A stretch of DNA of 64,000 nucleotides from Pseudomonas tensinigenes. GTDB lineage: Bacteria; Pseudomonadota; Gammaproteobacteria; Pseudomonadales; Pseudomonadaceae. The position numbers were made by a program, and so were the translations under genes. The notes below the pieces were generated by a model. That model was not told the origin of the DNA. It saw only the letters and a program-made list of their open reading frames with translations, and searched no databases. Location of the stretch: positions 978,501 to 1,042,500 of the forward strand of contig NZ_CP077089.1 in assembly GCF_014268445.2 (NCBI RefSeq), given 5' to 3'. Below are positions 25,814 through 34,936 of the stretch, one piece after another (the stretch's first letter is position 1; each line of letters begins with the position of its first letter).

Positions 25814-25848
25814 GAAAAAAGGCGGAAGACTCGTGGGAATCTTCCGCC
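25814..25848 (-). terminator. Terminator between the lipoprotein and the TpsB gene
   Basis: GGCGGAAGA (25821-25829) pairs with TCTTCCGCC (25840-25848). On the minus strand a run of T follows (complement of 25815-25820). It lies after the lipoprotein gene and before the transporter gene, so it may limit transporter expression. Confidence 0.85.
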
Positions 25849-25901
25849 CTCAACCAAGCGTAGGCGCTGTAGGTGAGGCCGTCGAATCGGCCAGGTGCAA
25901 T

Positions 25902-27512
25902 TTAGCGTTGGCTGCCTCCCAGAGTATTAGTCAGACCACCGAGTACACCGCCCAGACCGCCACCAGTGGTACCTCCGCTGGTCCCGCCGTTGACCAGTCC
26001 ACCGACGGCGGCAACGGTGCCGCCGACGTTGGTGACCAGACCACCGACCGCTGTGGTGACCGGGTTGTTGGTCGCGGCAATGGTGGTGCCGATACTGCTG
26101 ACCGCACCGCCAACCTGGCCGGTGAGACCGGCGACGGGTGCTCCGATACCGGTCGCTGCGCCGACTTGTTGAGTCACGTTGGTTACAGCACTGGTGACCG
26201 GATTCAGACCCGTGCCCAAGGTGGCGCCAACCGTGGCCAGAGGTGAGGTTGTCGCGGTGATCGGGGTGCCCGATCCACCGAGTACGGTGTTGAGCGAAGC
26301 GACGGTATTGCCGAGGCCGGTAGCGGTAACGCCGCCGGCGCTGACGACGCCATTGGTATTGCCGGCATTCAGCCCTGCGCCGACGTTGACCACGGCACCG
26401 CCGACGGTTTGCAGCAGGCCAGTACCACCGAGGCCGCCGCCCAGACCACCACCCACTCCACCAGTACCCGAGCCGGTGCCGTTGGACACAAGACCACCAG
26501 CCTTGCCGACCGCGGTACCGGTATTGCTCAACGCGCCGCCGAGGGTGTTGGTCAAAGCATTGCCGTTACCCGCATCGGTGACCTTGCCGCCCAAGGTGTT
26601 CACCGCGCCACCGACTTGCGAGATCGCGCCTTTGAGTGGATCGCCGAGCCCGGTGGCAGCGCCGAGTTTGTCCGTGGTGCTTTCGACCATCGCGATCACG
26701 GGTACCAGACTGCCGCCGACTTTGTTCGTCAGTTGGCTGGTCGGGCCGTTGGTCAGCGTGGTGTCGAGGGTATTGCCGAGCATGGTGACTTTCTCGCCGA
26801 CACCATCAAGCAGCGGCGCGACTTTGGTCACAACACCGCCCACCACTGGAACGCTGCCAGTCGCAGTGGACAGCTTGGCGCTGAGGTCGGACACGCCGTT
26901 GCCGACATCAGTCACCACGCCGCCGACCGAAGCGACGGTGGTGGTCAGGCCATTCGGGTCGGTGGCCAGTTTGCCAACGCCATTGGTGACACCGTCACCC
27001 AAGGTGCTGACGACATTTCCGGCGGTTTTGGCCGCACTTTGTACAACGCCACCGACAACAGGAACGCTGCTCAGCGAGTCACCGATCTGGCCAACGCCAT
27101 CGCCGACGCCAGCGACGGTATTACCGACATCCTGCACCAGCGTGGTGGTCACCAACGGGGTGGTGGTTGGATTGGTCGGGTTGGTGGGATCGGTCGGATC
27201 TGTCGGGTTGGTTGGATTGGTCGGATCGGTGCCACCTGTACCACCTGTTCCGCCAGTACCACCCGTTCCGCCCGTGCCACCGGTTCCGGCAGTATCGCCG
27301 GTGCCCCCGGTTCCGCCGGTGCCGGCAGTATCACCGGTGCCACCCGTACCGCCAGTATCCGAGGTACCGCCAGTGCCAGCGGTACCGTCCGCCGCGGAAC
27401 TGCCGGAACTGCTTTTATGACCGCCACCACCGCTGCTGCACCCGGTGAGGCCAAGGGAGAGAATCAATGCCAGAGCGATTGCCGATTTGCACCACACGCC
27501 TTGAGTTTTCAT
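25902..27512 (-). CDS. Gly/Thr- and Val/Gly-repeat lipoprotein, likely partner of the adjacent TpsB
   Basis: A 536-residue protein. Its lipoprotein signal ends LGLTGC (Cys25). Residues ~43-95 are TGG/TGD repeats, ~96-116 are PTN/PTD repeats, and ~117-536 form a low-complexity Val/Gly/Thr domain. Internal repeats are visible: SVPVVGGVV twice, and GAATGLGDPLKGAISQVGGA against GAATGIGAPVAGLTGQVGGA. There are no Cys after the lipobox and very few aromatics. Such proteins are sometimes labelled collagen-like in Pseudomonas, but the G-x-y pattern here is TGG, not Pro-rich collagen. Start at 27512 has AAGGA upstream. Surface or adhesive role and export by the TpsB are inferred from gene order. Confidence 0.8.
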   Translation of the reverse strand: MKTQGVWCKSAIALALILSLGLTGCSSGGGGHKSSSGSSAADGTAGTGGTSDTGGTGGTGDTAGTGGTGGTGDTAGTGGTGGTGGTGGTGGTGGTDPTNPTNPTDPTDPTNPTNPTTTPLVTTTLVQDVGNTVAGVGDGVGQIGDSLSSVPVVGGVVQSAAKTAGNVVSTLGDGVTNGVGKLATDPNGLTTTVASVGGVVTDVGNGVSDLSAKLSTATGSVPVVGGVVTKVAPLLDGVGEKVTMLGNTLDTTLTNGPTSQLTNKVGGSLVPVIAMVESTTDKLGAATGLGDPLKGAISQVGGAVNTLGGKVTDAGNGNALTNTLGGALSNTGTAVGKAGGLVSNGTGSGTGGVGGGLGGGLGGTGLLQTVGGAVVNVGAGLNAGNTNGVVSAGGVTATGLGNTVASLNTVLGGSGTPITATTSPLATVGATLGTGLNPVTSAVTNVTQQVGAATGIGAPVAGLTGQVGGAVSSIGTTIAATNNPVTTAVGGLVTNVGGTVAAVGGLVNGGTSGGTTGGGLGGVLGGLTNTLGGSQR

Positions 27513-27710
27513 GATCGTATTCCTTGCACCTGTCACAACGTTCGTTGACCTCGATGGCTCGCCGATCTGATGCCGGTGATGCCTTCGTCCGTTGTGCTCA
27601 ATCTCAGTCCAGGGGCGGGTTTCAGACCATTCTCAAGTTGGTATTAACGCCTTTATATAGAGGGCGAAGTTCAGCGCCTAAGGACTAATACCCACGATAT
27701 AGCCGCACAA

Positions 27711-27740
27711 AAAAAGGCCTTGATAATCAAGGCCCGGGTT
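27711..27740. terminator. Bidirectional rho-independent terminator
   Basis: GGCCTTGA-TAA-TCAAGGCC (27716-27734) is a perfect stem flanked by A-run on the left and T-run on the right. It closes the MaoC gene on the minus strand. The rest of 27513-27810 is AT-rich upstream DNA of the lipoprotein gene. Confidence 0.88.
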
Positions 27741-27810
27741 TTTTCAGTGGAAGGAGGAGAGACGGCGAAAACTTAAGTTATATACACACAATTAACGGTG
27801 TCCCGCGTGC

Positions 27811-28665
27811 TCAGGCAATGGGTTGCCACTGCCCGACCATGTGTTCCAGCTCTTGTGCACCGATCAGCCGCAACTCACCACTGGACCCCGCCGCACTTGC
27901 CAGCAAGGTCACCTCACTGGGCAGGCGCACCGGTTTGCGAAAGTGCACGGCGATCTCAAGGTTGGCCTTGGGCAAATGATCGCCCAGCGCCGCGAGCGTT
28001 CGCGCCTTGTTCCACAAACCATGGGCGATCGCTGTTGGAAAACCGAACAACTTGGCGCTGGCTGCACTCAGGTGAATGGGGTTGTAGTCTCCTGAGACTT
28101 TGGCGTATTGCCGGCCGATATCGGCCGGCGCTTTCCAGCGCGCCACCTCCACCAGCGATTGCGAGGGTTCCCAGGTTTGTTCGACAGCTTCGCCCTCAAG
28201 CTTCACGCCGCGACAGAGCATCTGGCTTTCGGCTTCCCACAACGGCCCGAGCTGGTCATCCAGCGTGGTCAGCAGATCGAACGTCGCACCTTTGGGATGC
28301 GCTTGCAGATTCGTCACGCGCACGCTTACCTGCGCCCGACTGATCCCGCCCATCGGGCGCAACACGCGAATGCGGTTGCTCAGATGAATCAACCCCAGCA
28401 GCGGAAACGGAAAGTCCTTGGCCGTGAGTAATTGCATCTGCAAGGCAAACGCGAGGATATGCGGATACGTCGGTGGCAACAGACCATCATCGACGAATCC
28501 GCAGACCTTTCGATAGGCCGCCAGGCGTTTGCCATCGACATCGACCCAACAGCGCAAACCGCTGTCGGGCAATTGCGTGCCGGTGATTTTCCGTCGCGTC
28601 GCCGCCCGTGCATACAGCCCGGGCAGACTCGGCTCGCGATCCAGCGTGTGCCATTCGATGCTCAT
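27811..28665 (-). CDS. MaoC-like hydratase/dehydratase
   Basis: A 284-residue double-hotdog protein. The C-terminal half carries the hydratase-2 motif region YAKVSGDYNPIHLSAASAKLFGFPTAIAHGLW, with catalytic-type Asp and His. The N-terminal half has the degenerate first hotdog (PPTYPHILAFALQMQLL). Such enzymes hydrate enoyl-CoA or enoyl-ACP. It starts 2 bases after the FabG stop, so the two are one operon, suggesting a reductase-dehydratase pair for fatty-acyl or polyketide-like chains. The longer frame to 28746 is a shadow of fabG. Confidence 0.85.
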   Translation of the reverse strand: MSIEWHTLDREPSLPGLYARAATRRKITGTQLPDSGLRCWVDVDGKRLAAYRKVCGFVDDGLLPPTYPHILAFALQMQLLTAKDFPFPLLGLIHLSNRIRVLRPMGGISRAQVSVRVTNLQAHPKGATFDLLTTLDDQLGPLWEAESQMLCRGVKLEGEAVEQTWEPSQSLVEVARWKAPADIGRQYAKVSGDYNPIHLSAASAKLFGFPTAIAHGLWNKARTLAALGDHLPKANLEIAVHFRKPVRLPSEVTLLASAAGSSGELRLIGAQELEHMVGQWQPIA

Positions 28666-28667
28666 GC

Positions 28668-30020
28668 CTAAGCCCCCAGAACACTTTGTCCACAGACCCG
28701 CAGCGCCTGCCCGGTGAATGCGCCGCTGCCCGGTTGTGCCAGCCACGCGACCGCTTCGGCGACGTCCTGCGGCAAGCCGCCCTGACCGAGCGAACTCATG
28801 CGCCGCCCGGCCTCACGCAGGCCGAACGGAATGTGCGCGGTCATCTGCGTCTCGATAAAACCGGGAGCGACGGCATTGATGCTGATGCCACGTTCCTGCA
28901 GCGTCGGCGCCCAGGCTTGCGCCAGACCGATCAGCCCGGCCTTGCTCGCGGCGTAGTTGGTTTGCCCCCGGTTACCGGCAATGCCGCTGATTGAAGCCAG
29001 CAGAACGACCCGCGCATCATCCTGCAGCGTGCCGCTGTCGAGCAGCGCTTTGGTCAGCACTTGCGGGGCATTGAGGTTGACCGCCAGCACCGCGTCCCAG
29101 AATTCCGGGGTCATGTTGGCCAGTGTCTTGTCGCGGGTGATGCCGGCGTTGTGCACCAGAATATCGAGGCCGTCGGGCAGCTGTTCGATCAGTTGCGTGG
29201 CGGCGTCTTCGGCGCAGATATCGAGGGTGATGGCGCGCCCGCCGAGGCGCGCGGCGAGGGCTTCAAGATCAGTCTTGGCCGGTGGTACATCGAGCAGGAT
29301 CACGTCGGCGCCATCGCGCGCCAGGGTTTCGGCGATGGACGCACCGATGCCGCGCGCAGCCCCGGTGACCAACGCCTTGCGCCCGGCCAGCGGGCGCGTC
29401 CAGTCAGTCACTGGCGTCGCACAAGCGGTCAGGCGAATCACCTGTCCGGACACAAACGCACTTTTCGGCGAGAGGAAAAACCGCAGCGGGCCTTCCAGTT
29501 GATCTTCCGCGCCTTCGCCGACATAGATCAATTGCAGCGTGCCGCCGCTGCGCAGTTCCTTGGCCAGCGAACGGGAGAACCCTTCCAGCGCGCGCTGTGC
29601 GCTGGCGGCAAACGGATCACTTAGGGTTTCCGGCGCGCGACCGAGAATCACCAGATGGGCGCTGTGGTCGAGGTTTTTCATCAGCGGCTGGAAGAATTCG
29701 CGCAGTTGCTTGAGCTGGTCGGTGTGCAGCAATTCGCTGGCGTCGAACACCACGGCTTTGAGTTTCGGGCCGTGGCCGGGAATCCATTCGGTGGCGGTTT
29801 CCGGTTGTTCGCCGTAACGGTAGATGCCGTCGGTCAAACGGTTGGCGAAGGCACTGATGCGCTCGGCCAGCGGTCCGCCGCCGATCAGCAGTGCACCTTC
29901 CACCGGCCGCAGGCGCCCGGCCTGCCAGCGTTCCAGTCGCACCGGCGACGGCAGGCCCAGCGCCCCGACCAGACGATGGCCGATGGACGAGTTGGCGAAG
30001 TCGATATAGCGGTCAGACAT
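28668..30020 (-). CDS. 3-oxoacyl-ACP reductase, long FabG type
   Basis: A 450-residue two-domain SDR like PA4786. The N-terminal Rossmann-like half is degenerate (LLIGGGPLAERISAFANRL). The C-terminal half is active-looking: cofactor loop LVTGAARGIGASIA, NAG in LVHNAGITRD, and catalytic Ser-Tyr-Lys in LLASISGIAGNRGQTNYAASKAG. It probably reduces 3-oxoacyl groups. It is transcribed with the MaoC gene; the thiolase gene lies divergently upstream across a REP pair. Confidence 0.88.
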   Translation of the reverse strand: MSDRYIDFANSSIGHRLVGALGLPSPVRLERWQAGRLRPVEGALLIGGGPLAERISAFANRLTDGIYRYGEQPETATEWIPGHGPKLKAVVFDASELLHTDQLKQLREFFQPLMKNLDHSAHLVILGRAPETLSDPFAASAQRALEGFSRSLAKELRSGGTLQLIYVGEGAEDQLEGPLRFFLSPKSAFVSGQVIRLTACATPVTDWTRPLAGRKALVTGAARGIGASIAETLARDGADVILLDVPPAKTDLEALAARLGGRAITLDICAEDAATQLIEQLPDGLDILVHNAGITRDKTLANMTPEFWDAVLAVNLNAPQVLTKALLDSGTLQDDARVVLLASISGIAGNRGQTNYAASKAGLIGLAQAWAPTLQERGISINAVAPGFIETQMTAHIPFGLREAGRRMSSLGQGGLPQDVAEAVAWLAQPGSGAFTGQALRVCGQSVLGA

Positions 30021-30145
30021 GGAACGCTCTCCAGAAGTTGGGGTTCAAAGTGTGGACTGCCGACGGCAATCAATCGTTCGATTCACGCAATAAGGCCTAC
30101 GCTAGACACTGAGGTTTAGCAGGTCTTGCAGAGGAACGCGGTAAT

Positions 30146-30236
30146 TGTGGGAGCGAGCCTGCTCGCGAAAGCGATGTGTCAGCCACTGAAGATGCTGAAT
30201 GTGCCGGCGTTTTCGCGAGCAGGCTCGCTCCCACAG
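30146..30236. repeat. REP pair (inverted, BIME-like)
   Basis: Facing GAGCGAGCCTGCTCGCGAA cores between the FabG and thiolase genes, in the divergent promoter region. Confidence 0.9.
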
Positions 30237-30277
30237 GGGACTGCATCAAATTCGATCAATTTGAAAAGGAGTTATTC

Positions 30278-31555
30278 ATGAGTCAGCTGCGCCGCGTCGC
30301 GATCATTGGCGGTAACCGTATCCCTTTCGCCCGTTCCAACGGCCCCTACGCCACCGCCAGCAATCAGGCGATGCTGACCGCCGCCCTTGAAGGCTTGATC
30401 GAACGCTATAACCTGCACGGCCAGCGCCTCGGCGAGGTGGTGGCGGGCGCGGTGCTGAAATTGTCACGAGATATGAGTCTGACCCGTGAATGCGTGCTCG
30501 GCTCACGTCTGTCACCCGCTACGCCGGCCTACGATATTCAGCAAGCCTGCGGCACCGGGCTGGAAGCGGCGATCCTGGTCGCAAACAAGATCGCCCTCGG
30601 CCAGATCGACTGCGGCATTGCTGGCGGCGTCGACACCACCTCTGACGCACCGATCAGTGTCAGTGAAGGCCTGCGCAGAATCCTCCTGCAAGCCAACCGC
30701 GGCAAGACCACCGGCGACAAACTGAAAACCTTTCTGCAACTGCGGCCCAGACATCTGATTCCGGATTTCCCACGCATCGGCGAACCACGCACTGGGCTGT
30801 CGATGGGCGAGCACTGTGAGTTGATGGCGCAGACCTGGCAGATCCCGCGTGAAGAGCAGGATCAACTGACTCTCCAAAGCCATCACAAACTCGCCGCGTC
30901 CTACAGCGAAGGCTGGCACAACGACCTGATGACGCCGTTCCTTGGTCTGACCCGCGACAACAACCTGCGCCCGGACCTGACCCTGGAAAAACTCGCGACG
31001 CTAAAACCGGCGTTCGAGAAAAGCGCGAAAGGTACGCTGACGGCGGGCAACTCCACGCCGCTGACTGATGGTGCCTCGGTGGTGCTGCTCGGCAGCGAAG
31101 AATGGGCAAAGGAACGTGGCTTGCCGATCCTCGCCTACCTGCGCGATGGCGAGGCGGCGGCAGTGGATTTCGTCAACGGCGCCGAAGGACTACTGATGGC
31201 GCCGGTGTACGCTGTGCCACGTTTGCTGGCGCGCAACGGGCTGACCTTGCAGGATTTCGATTACTACGAAATTCATGAGGCATTCGCCGCGCAAGTGCTG
31301 TGTACGTTGAAAGCCTGGGAAGACCCCGAGTACTGCAAAACCCGCCTGGGCCTCGACGCGCCGCTAGGCTCGATCGATCGCAGCCGACTCAATGTGAAGG
31401 GCAGTTCTCTGGCGGCCGGGCATCCGTTTGCCGCGACTGGCGGGCGTATCGTCGCCAATTTGGCGAAGCTGCTGGATGCGGCGGGCAAGGGCCGGGGCCT
31501 GATCTCGATTTGCGCCGCGGGCGGGCAGGGCGTCACCGCCATCATCGAACGCTAG
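30278..31555 (+). CDS. Acetyl-CoA C-acyltransferase (thiolase, FadI-like)
   Basis: A 425-residue thiolase. The nucleophile is Cys91 in DIQQACGTGLEAAI. The C-terminal motifs are YEIHEAFAAQVL, KGSSLAAGHPFAATGGR with catalytic His, and ICAAGGQGVTAII with the second Cys. Length and sequence match the long FadI/PA4785 type, which condenses or cleaves 3-ketoacyl-CoA. The start at 30278 has AAAGGAG upstream. It is divergent from the FabG-MaoC operon, which suggests a shared fatty-acid role. Confidence 0.9.
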   Translation: MSQLRRVAIIGGNRIPFARSNGPYATASNQAMLTAALEGLIERYNLHGQRLGEVVAGAVLKLSRDMSLTRECVLGSRLSPATPAYDIQQACGTGLEAAILVANKIALGQIDCGIAGGVDTTSDAPISVSEGLRRILLQANRGKTTGDKLKTFLQLRPRHLIPDFPRIGEPRTGLSMGEHCELMAQTWQIPREEQDQLTLQSHHKLAASYSEGWHNDLMTPFLGLTRDNNLRPDLTLEKLATLKPAFEKSAKGTLTAGNSTPLTDGASVVLLGSEEWAKERGLPILAYLRDGEAAAVDFVNGAEGLLMAPVYAVPRLLARNGLTLQDFDYYEIHEAFAAQVLCTLKAWEDPEYCKTRLGLDAPLGSIDRSRLNVKGSSLAAGHPFAATGGRIVANLAKLLDAAGKGRGLISICAAGGQGVTAIIER

Positions 31556-31561
31556 AAGAGC

Positions 31562-31752
31562 CCCTCACCCTAACCCTCCCGAAACGTCGGACCGCCCAAA
31601 GGGAGAGGGGACAGATTGGGGGATGTTTGAGAGATACGCCGACCTGATCGAGATTTACCGAATCCATAATCGACGCGGTATTTCAGGTCGATGTATAACG
31701 CCAGACACCTCGGTCGGCCCCCTCTCCCTCGGGGAGAGGGCTGGGGTGAGGG
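31562..31752. repeat. Intergenic inverted-repeat element, diverged copy
   Basis: Begins CCCTCACCCTAACCCTCCC and ends GAGAGGGCTGGGGTGAGGG. An extra segment (GAAACGTCGGACCGCCCAAA) interrupts the left end. The rest of 31753-31976 is the upstream region of the RIO kinase gene, with no clear operator. Confidence 0.82.
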
Positions 31753-31976
31753 TAAGAGGGCTGAATGGCAAATGTCAGATTCTGTCGCAAATGCCCTCAA
31801 CGGCCGATACCAACAATCGAGGCCGGCTCGGCTATGATTCGCCGTGGTCGATTTTTTCGGCACAGTGTGTGCATTCACAGGTTCACAGGTCGGCAACCCC
31901 TCCCCGTAATGCGAGGATTGCCGTATAACGAGTGACATTCGCGTGTTTGGTAATAAAGGACCCACAATAAAAGCTG

Positions 31977-32873
31977 ATGAAGACTCCAAAACGCATTGAA
32001 CCCCTGATCGAGGACGGTCTGGTCGACGAAGTGCTGCGCCCACTGATGAGTGGTAAAGAAGCAGCTGTTTATGTGGTGCGCTGCGGCAATCAGTTACGTT
32101 GCGCAAAGGTCTACAAGGAGGCGAACAAACGCAGTTTCCGCCAGGCGGCCGAGTATCAGGAAGGCCGCAAGGTGCGCAACAGCCGACAGGCTCGCGCGAT
32201 GGCGAAAGGCTCCAAGTTCGGTCGCAAAGAGACCGAAGATGCCTGGCAGAATGCCGAAGTGGCGGCGCTGTTCCGTCTGGCCGGTGCCGGTGTGCGAGTG
32301 CCCAAACCGTACGACTTCCTCGATGGCGTGCTGTTGATGGAACTGGTGGCCGACGAATTCGGCGATGCCGCGCCGCGTCTGAACGACGTGGTGCTGGAGC
32401 CGGATCAGGCGCGCGAGTATCACGCGTTCCTGATCTCGCAGATCGTGCTGATGTTGTGTACCGGTCTGGTGCACGGTGACCTCTCGGAGTTCAACGTGCT
32501 GCTGACGCCGACCGGTCCGGTCATCATTGACCTGCCGCAGGCTGTCGACGCTGCCGGTAACAACCACGCGTTCAGCATGCTGGAGCGCGATGTCGGCAAC
32601 ATGGCTTCGTACTTCGGTCGCTTTGCCCCGGAATTGAAGCTGACCAAGTACGCCAAGGAAATGTGGGCGTTGTACGAAGCCGGCACCTTGCACCCGAACA
32701 GTGTGCTGACCGGCGAGTTCGATGATCCGGAGGACCTGGCCGATGTCGGCGGGGTGTTGCGCGAGATCGAAGCGGCGCGCCTCGACGAGGAGCGCAAGCA
32801 GGCCATCCGTGCGGCGGACGACGAGCCGAAAGGCAAGTCCGACGAACCACCGCCACCACCGTGGATGCAGTGA
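31977..32873 (+). CDS. RIO-type serine/threonine protein kinase
   Basis: A 298-residue RIO1-like kinase. The ATP-binding region is LMSGKEAAVYVVRCGNQLRCAKVYK with the catalytic Lys. The catalytic loop is VHGDLSEFNVLL with Asp and Asn. The metal-binding segment is VIIDLPQAVD, where Asp is in the usual IDxxQ place. The C-terminal tail is acidic then Pro-rich (DEPPPPPWM). It resembles the bacterial RIO kinases of Pseudomonas (PA4780 type). Substrate unknown. It ends at a strong terminator. Confidence 0.87.
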   Translation: MKTPKRIEPLIEDGLVDEVLRPLMSGKEAAVYVVRCGNQLRCAKVYKEANKRSFRQAAEYQEGRKVRNSRQARAMAKGSKFGRKETEDAWQNAEVAALFRLAGAGVRVPKPYDFLDGVLLMELVADEFGDAAPRLNDVVLEPDQAREYHAFLISQIVLMLCTGLVHGDLSEFNVLLTPTGPVIIDLPQAVDAAGNNHAFSMLERDVGNMASYFGRFAPELKLTKYAKEMWALYEAGTLHPNSVLTGEFDDPEDLADVGGVLREIEAARLDEERKQAIRAADDEPKGKSDEPPPPPWMQ

Positions 32874-32885
32874 TTGCTTGACGAG

Positions 32886-32911
32886 AAACCCGGCTTCGGC
32901 CGGGTTTTTTG
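32886..32911 (+). terminator. Rho-independent terminator after the RIO kinase
   Basis: AAACCCGGC-TTCG-GCCGGGTTT (32886-32907) with a UUCG loop, followed by further T. Confidence 0.92.
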
Positions 32912-32924
32912 TAAATCAGAAGCT

Positions 32925-33298
32925 CCCTCACCCCAGCCCTCTCCCGGAGGGAGAGGGGGCCGACCGAGGTGTCTTGCGTCATACATCGACCTGACATACC
33001 GGGTCGATTATGGATTGGACGAGGTCAGCGTTTGGACCTGTCTGGATTCGGTAAAGAAATTTCAGGTCGGCGTCTCTCCACAGCATCCCCCAATCAGCCC
33101 CTCTCTCTCCGGGAGAGGGGGCCGACCGAGGTGTCTTGCGTCATACATCGACCTGAAACACCGGGTCGATTATGGATTGGACGAGGTCAGCATTTGGACC
33201 TGTCTGGATTCGGTAAAGAAATTTCAGGTCGGCGTATCTCCACAGCATCCCCCAATCAGTCCCCTCTCCCCCTGGGAGAGGGTTAGGGTGAGGGCCAC
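32925..33298. repeat. Intergenic inverted-repeat element with a 162-bp tandem duplication
   Basis: The outer ends are CCCTCACCCCAGCCCTCTCC and GGGAGAGGGTTAGGGTGAGG. Inside, the unit GCCGACCGAGGTGTCTTGCG occurs at 32959 and 33121, so 162 bp is repeated almost exactly. No coding content. It fills most of 32912-33360. Confidence 0.88.
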
Positions 33299-33360
33299 TT
33301 TCGGATCAACGCAATTTCGCGTCTACTGTCCACCGCTCCAACCACACTCAAGGACTGAAT

Positions 33361-34569
33361 GTGACCACCCCGCGCAACACCCACCTGATCGTGACTGCAC
33401 GCCTGATCTCCGACTTCGGCGCTTTCCTCAACATGGTTGCTCTGGCCACCTACGTCTATCTGCTGAGCAACAGCGCCATGAGCGTCGGGATCTTTCTCGC
33501 CAGCCGCGTGGGCGGAGGAATTTTTGCCAGCCTGATCGGCACCGCGTTTTACCGCCGTTGCGGCGGCCGCGCACCGCTGATCGCGTTCGACCTGTTGCGC
33601 GCCAGCGTGCTGGGCTTGTTGTTGATCGTGCCCGTCAACCAGCAGGCCTTGCTGTTGCCGGTCATCGCCTTCGGTCTGGGCCTGGGCAATTCGATGTTCG
33701 CCATCGGCCTCAACAGCCAGTTACCGCGTTTGATCCACGCCGATCAGTTGCTCAAGGCCAACGCGTGGATCACCTCGGCCTCATCCGCCGCGATGGTTGG
33801 CGGCAGCCTGGTTTCGGGTTTGCTGGTCGCGGGGTTTGGGTTTGAAACGGTGTTCGCCCTGAATGCGCTGACTTACCTGCTGGCAGCATTATTGATTGTG
33901 CCGCTGCGGTTCGAACCGGCGACCGTCAACGACGAACCTGATCGCGGCGAATGGACAGCGCTCAAGCAGGGCCTGCGTGCTACGCCGGTGATTGCCGCGA
34001 TGCTCGCGGTGACGATGGCCGACACCTTGGGCAGCGCTGCGCACAACGTCGGCTTTCCGATCATTTCCAAATTGCTCACGCCGGAGTCAGCGAGCACCAC
34101 GCTGGGCCTGATGCTCGCGGTGTGGGCCAGCGGCAAACTGCTGGGCGCGCGCATCGCCAGCCGTCTCAAAGGCTCGGACAACATCCACCTCGAACGACGG
34201 TTTTTCTTCGGTGTGGCGCTGATGTCCTGTGGCTTTATCCTGATGTTCCAGCAACACAGCCTCTACGGTCTGCTGCTGTTTTCCTTGCCGGCGGGCCTCG
34301 GTGACGGCTTCTCCGAAGTCGGGCTGATGTCGCGTCTGCAACGTGAGCCCGAGCGCTTGCGCCTGCCGATTTTCAGCGTGCTGACCTTGCTGCAGATGAC
34401 CGGGTTCGGCATCGGCATGCTCATCGCCGCGCCGTTCTACGGGTGGTGGACGCCGGGTGCCGTGGTCATGCTGTTCCACGGCATTCCCCTCGGCACATTG
34501 CTCACGATAAAGCTGTTGGCGCTCAAGCGCGGGCGGGTTGCGCGCAGCAGCCCGACGCCAGCTCCTTGA
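33361..34569 (+). CDS. MFS transporter
   Basis: A 402-residue major-facilitator protein with about twelve hydrophobic segments. It begins with GTG, preceded by AAGGA. The N-terminal half carries the ARLISDFGAFLNMVALATYVYLL helix and the loop FYRRCGGRAPLIAFDLLR in place of the usual GxxxDRxGRR. It resembles the enterobactin-exporter/macrolide MFS branch (MFS_3). Substrate unknown. Its 3' end overlaps the convergent cueR gene by 47 bases. Confidence 0.82.
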   Translation: MTTPRNTHLIVTARLISDFGAFLNMVALATYVYLLSNSAMSVGIFLASRVGGGIFASLIGTAFYRRCGGRAPLIAFDLLRASVLGLLLIVPVNQQALLLPVIAFGLGLGNSMFAIGLNSQLPRLIHADQLLKANAWITSASSAAMVGGSLVSGLLVAGFGFETVFALNALTYLLAALLIVPLRFEPATVNDEPDRGEWTALKQGLRATPVIAAMLAVTMADTLGSAAHNVGFPIISKLLTPESASTTLGLMLAVWASGKLLGARIASRLKGSDNIHLERRFFFGVALMSCGFILMFQQHSLYGLLLFSLPAGLGDGFSEVGLMSRLQREPERLRLPIFSVLTLLQMTGFGIGMLIAAPFYGWWTPGAVVMLFHGIPLGTLLTIKLLALKRGRVARSSPTPAP

Positions 34570-34936
34570 GAATCGGGCAGTCGGGGCGGTGGTCGCCGTT
34601 GCAGTGCTCGACGAGGTCTTGCAGGGTGTCGCGCAACTCGCCGAGTTCGCGGATCTTCTGATTCAACTCGTCGATGTGCTGGCGGGCCAAGGCCTTCACA
34701 TCGGCGCTGGCGCGTTGGCGATCCTGCCAGAGGGTCAGCAGTTTACCGACCTCTTCCAGCGAAAAGCCCAGGTCCCGCGAGCGCTTGATAAACGCCAGCG
34801 TGTGCAGGTCATCGTCACCGTAAACCCGGTAACCGCTGTCGGTGCGATGCGCCGCTTTGAGCAGGCCGATCGACTCGTAATAGCGGATCATTTTTGCGCT
34901 CAGGCCACTGTGTTTGGCTGCTTGACCGATGTTCAT
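34523..34936 (-). CDS. cueR: CueR copper-responsive MerR-family activator
   Basis: A 137-residue MerR protein. The HTH is [20 protein letters not shown]. The copper loop carries Cys112 and Cys120 ([10 protein letters not shown]), the hallmark of Cu(I)-sensing CueR, and a CC pair lies near the C-terminus. It activates promoters with a 19-base spacer. It overlaps cueA by 4 bases (ATGA), so it is co-transcribed from the CueR-type promoter at 37364-37387. It also overlaps the convergent MFS gene. Confidence 0.92.
   Translation of the reverse strand: MNIGQAAKHSGLSAKMIRYYESIGLLKAAHRTDSGYRVYGDDDLHTLAFIKRSRDLGFSLEEVGKLLTLWQDRQRASADVKALARQHIDELNQKIRELGELRDTLQDLVEHCNGDHRPDCPILKELASGCCAQPARA

Noticed and set aside
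26179..27420. 413-residue plus-strand frame opposite the repeat lipoprotein
   Set aside because: Pro/Val/Thr-rich low-complexity translation of the Gly/Val/Thr repeats on the other strand; no start signal.
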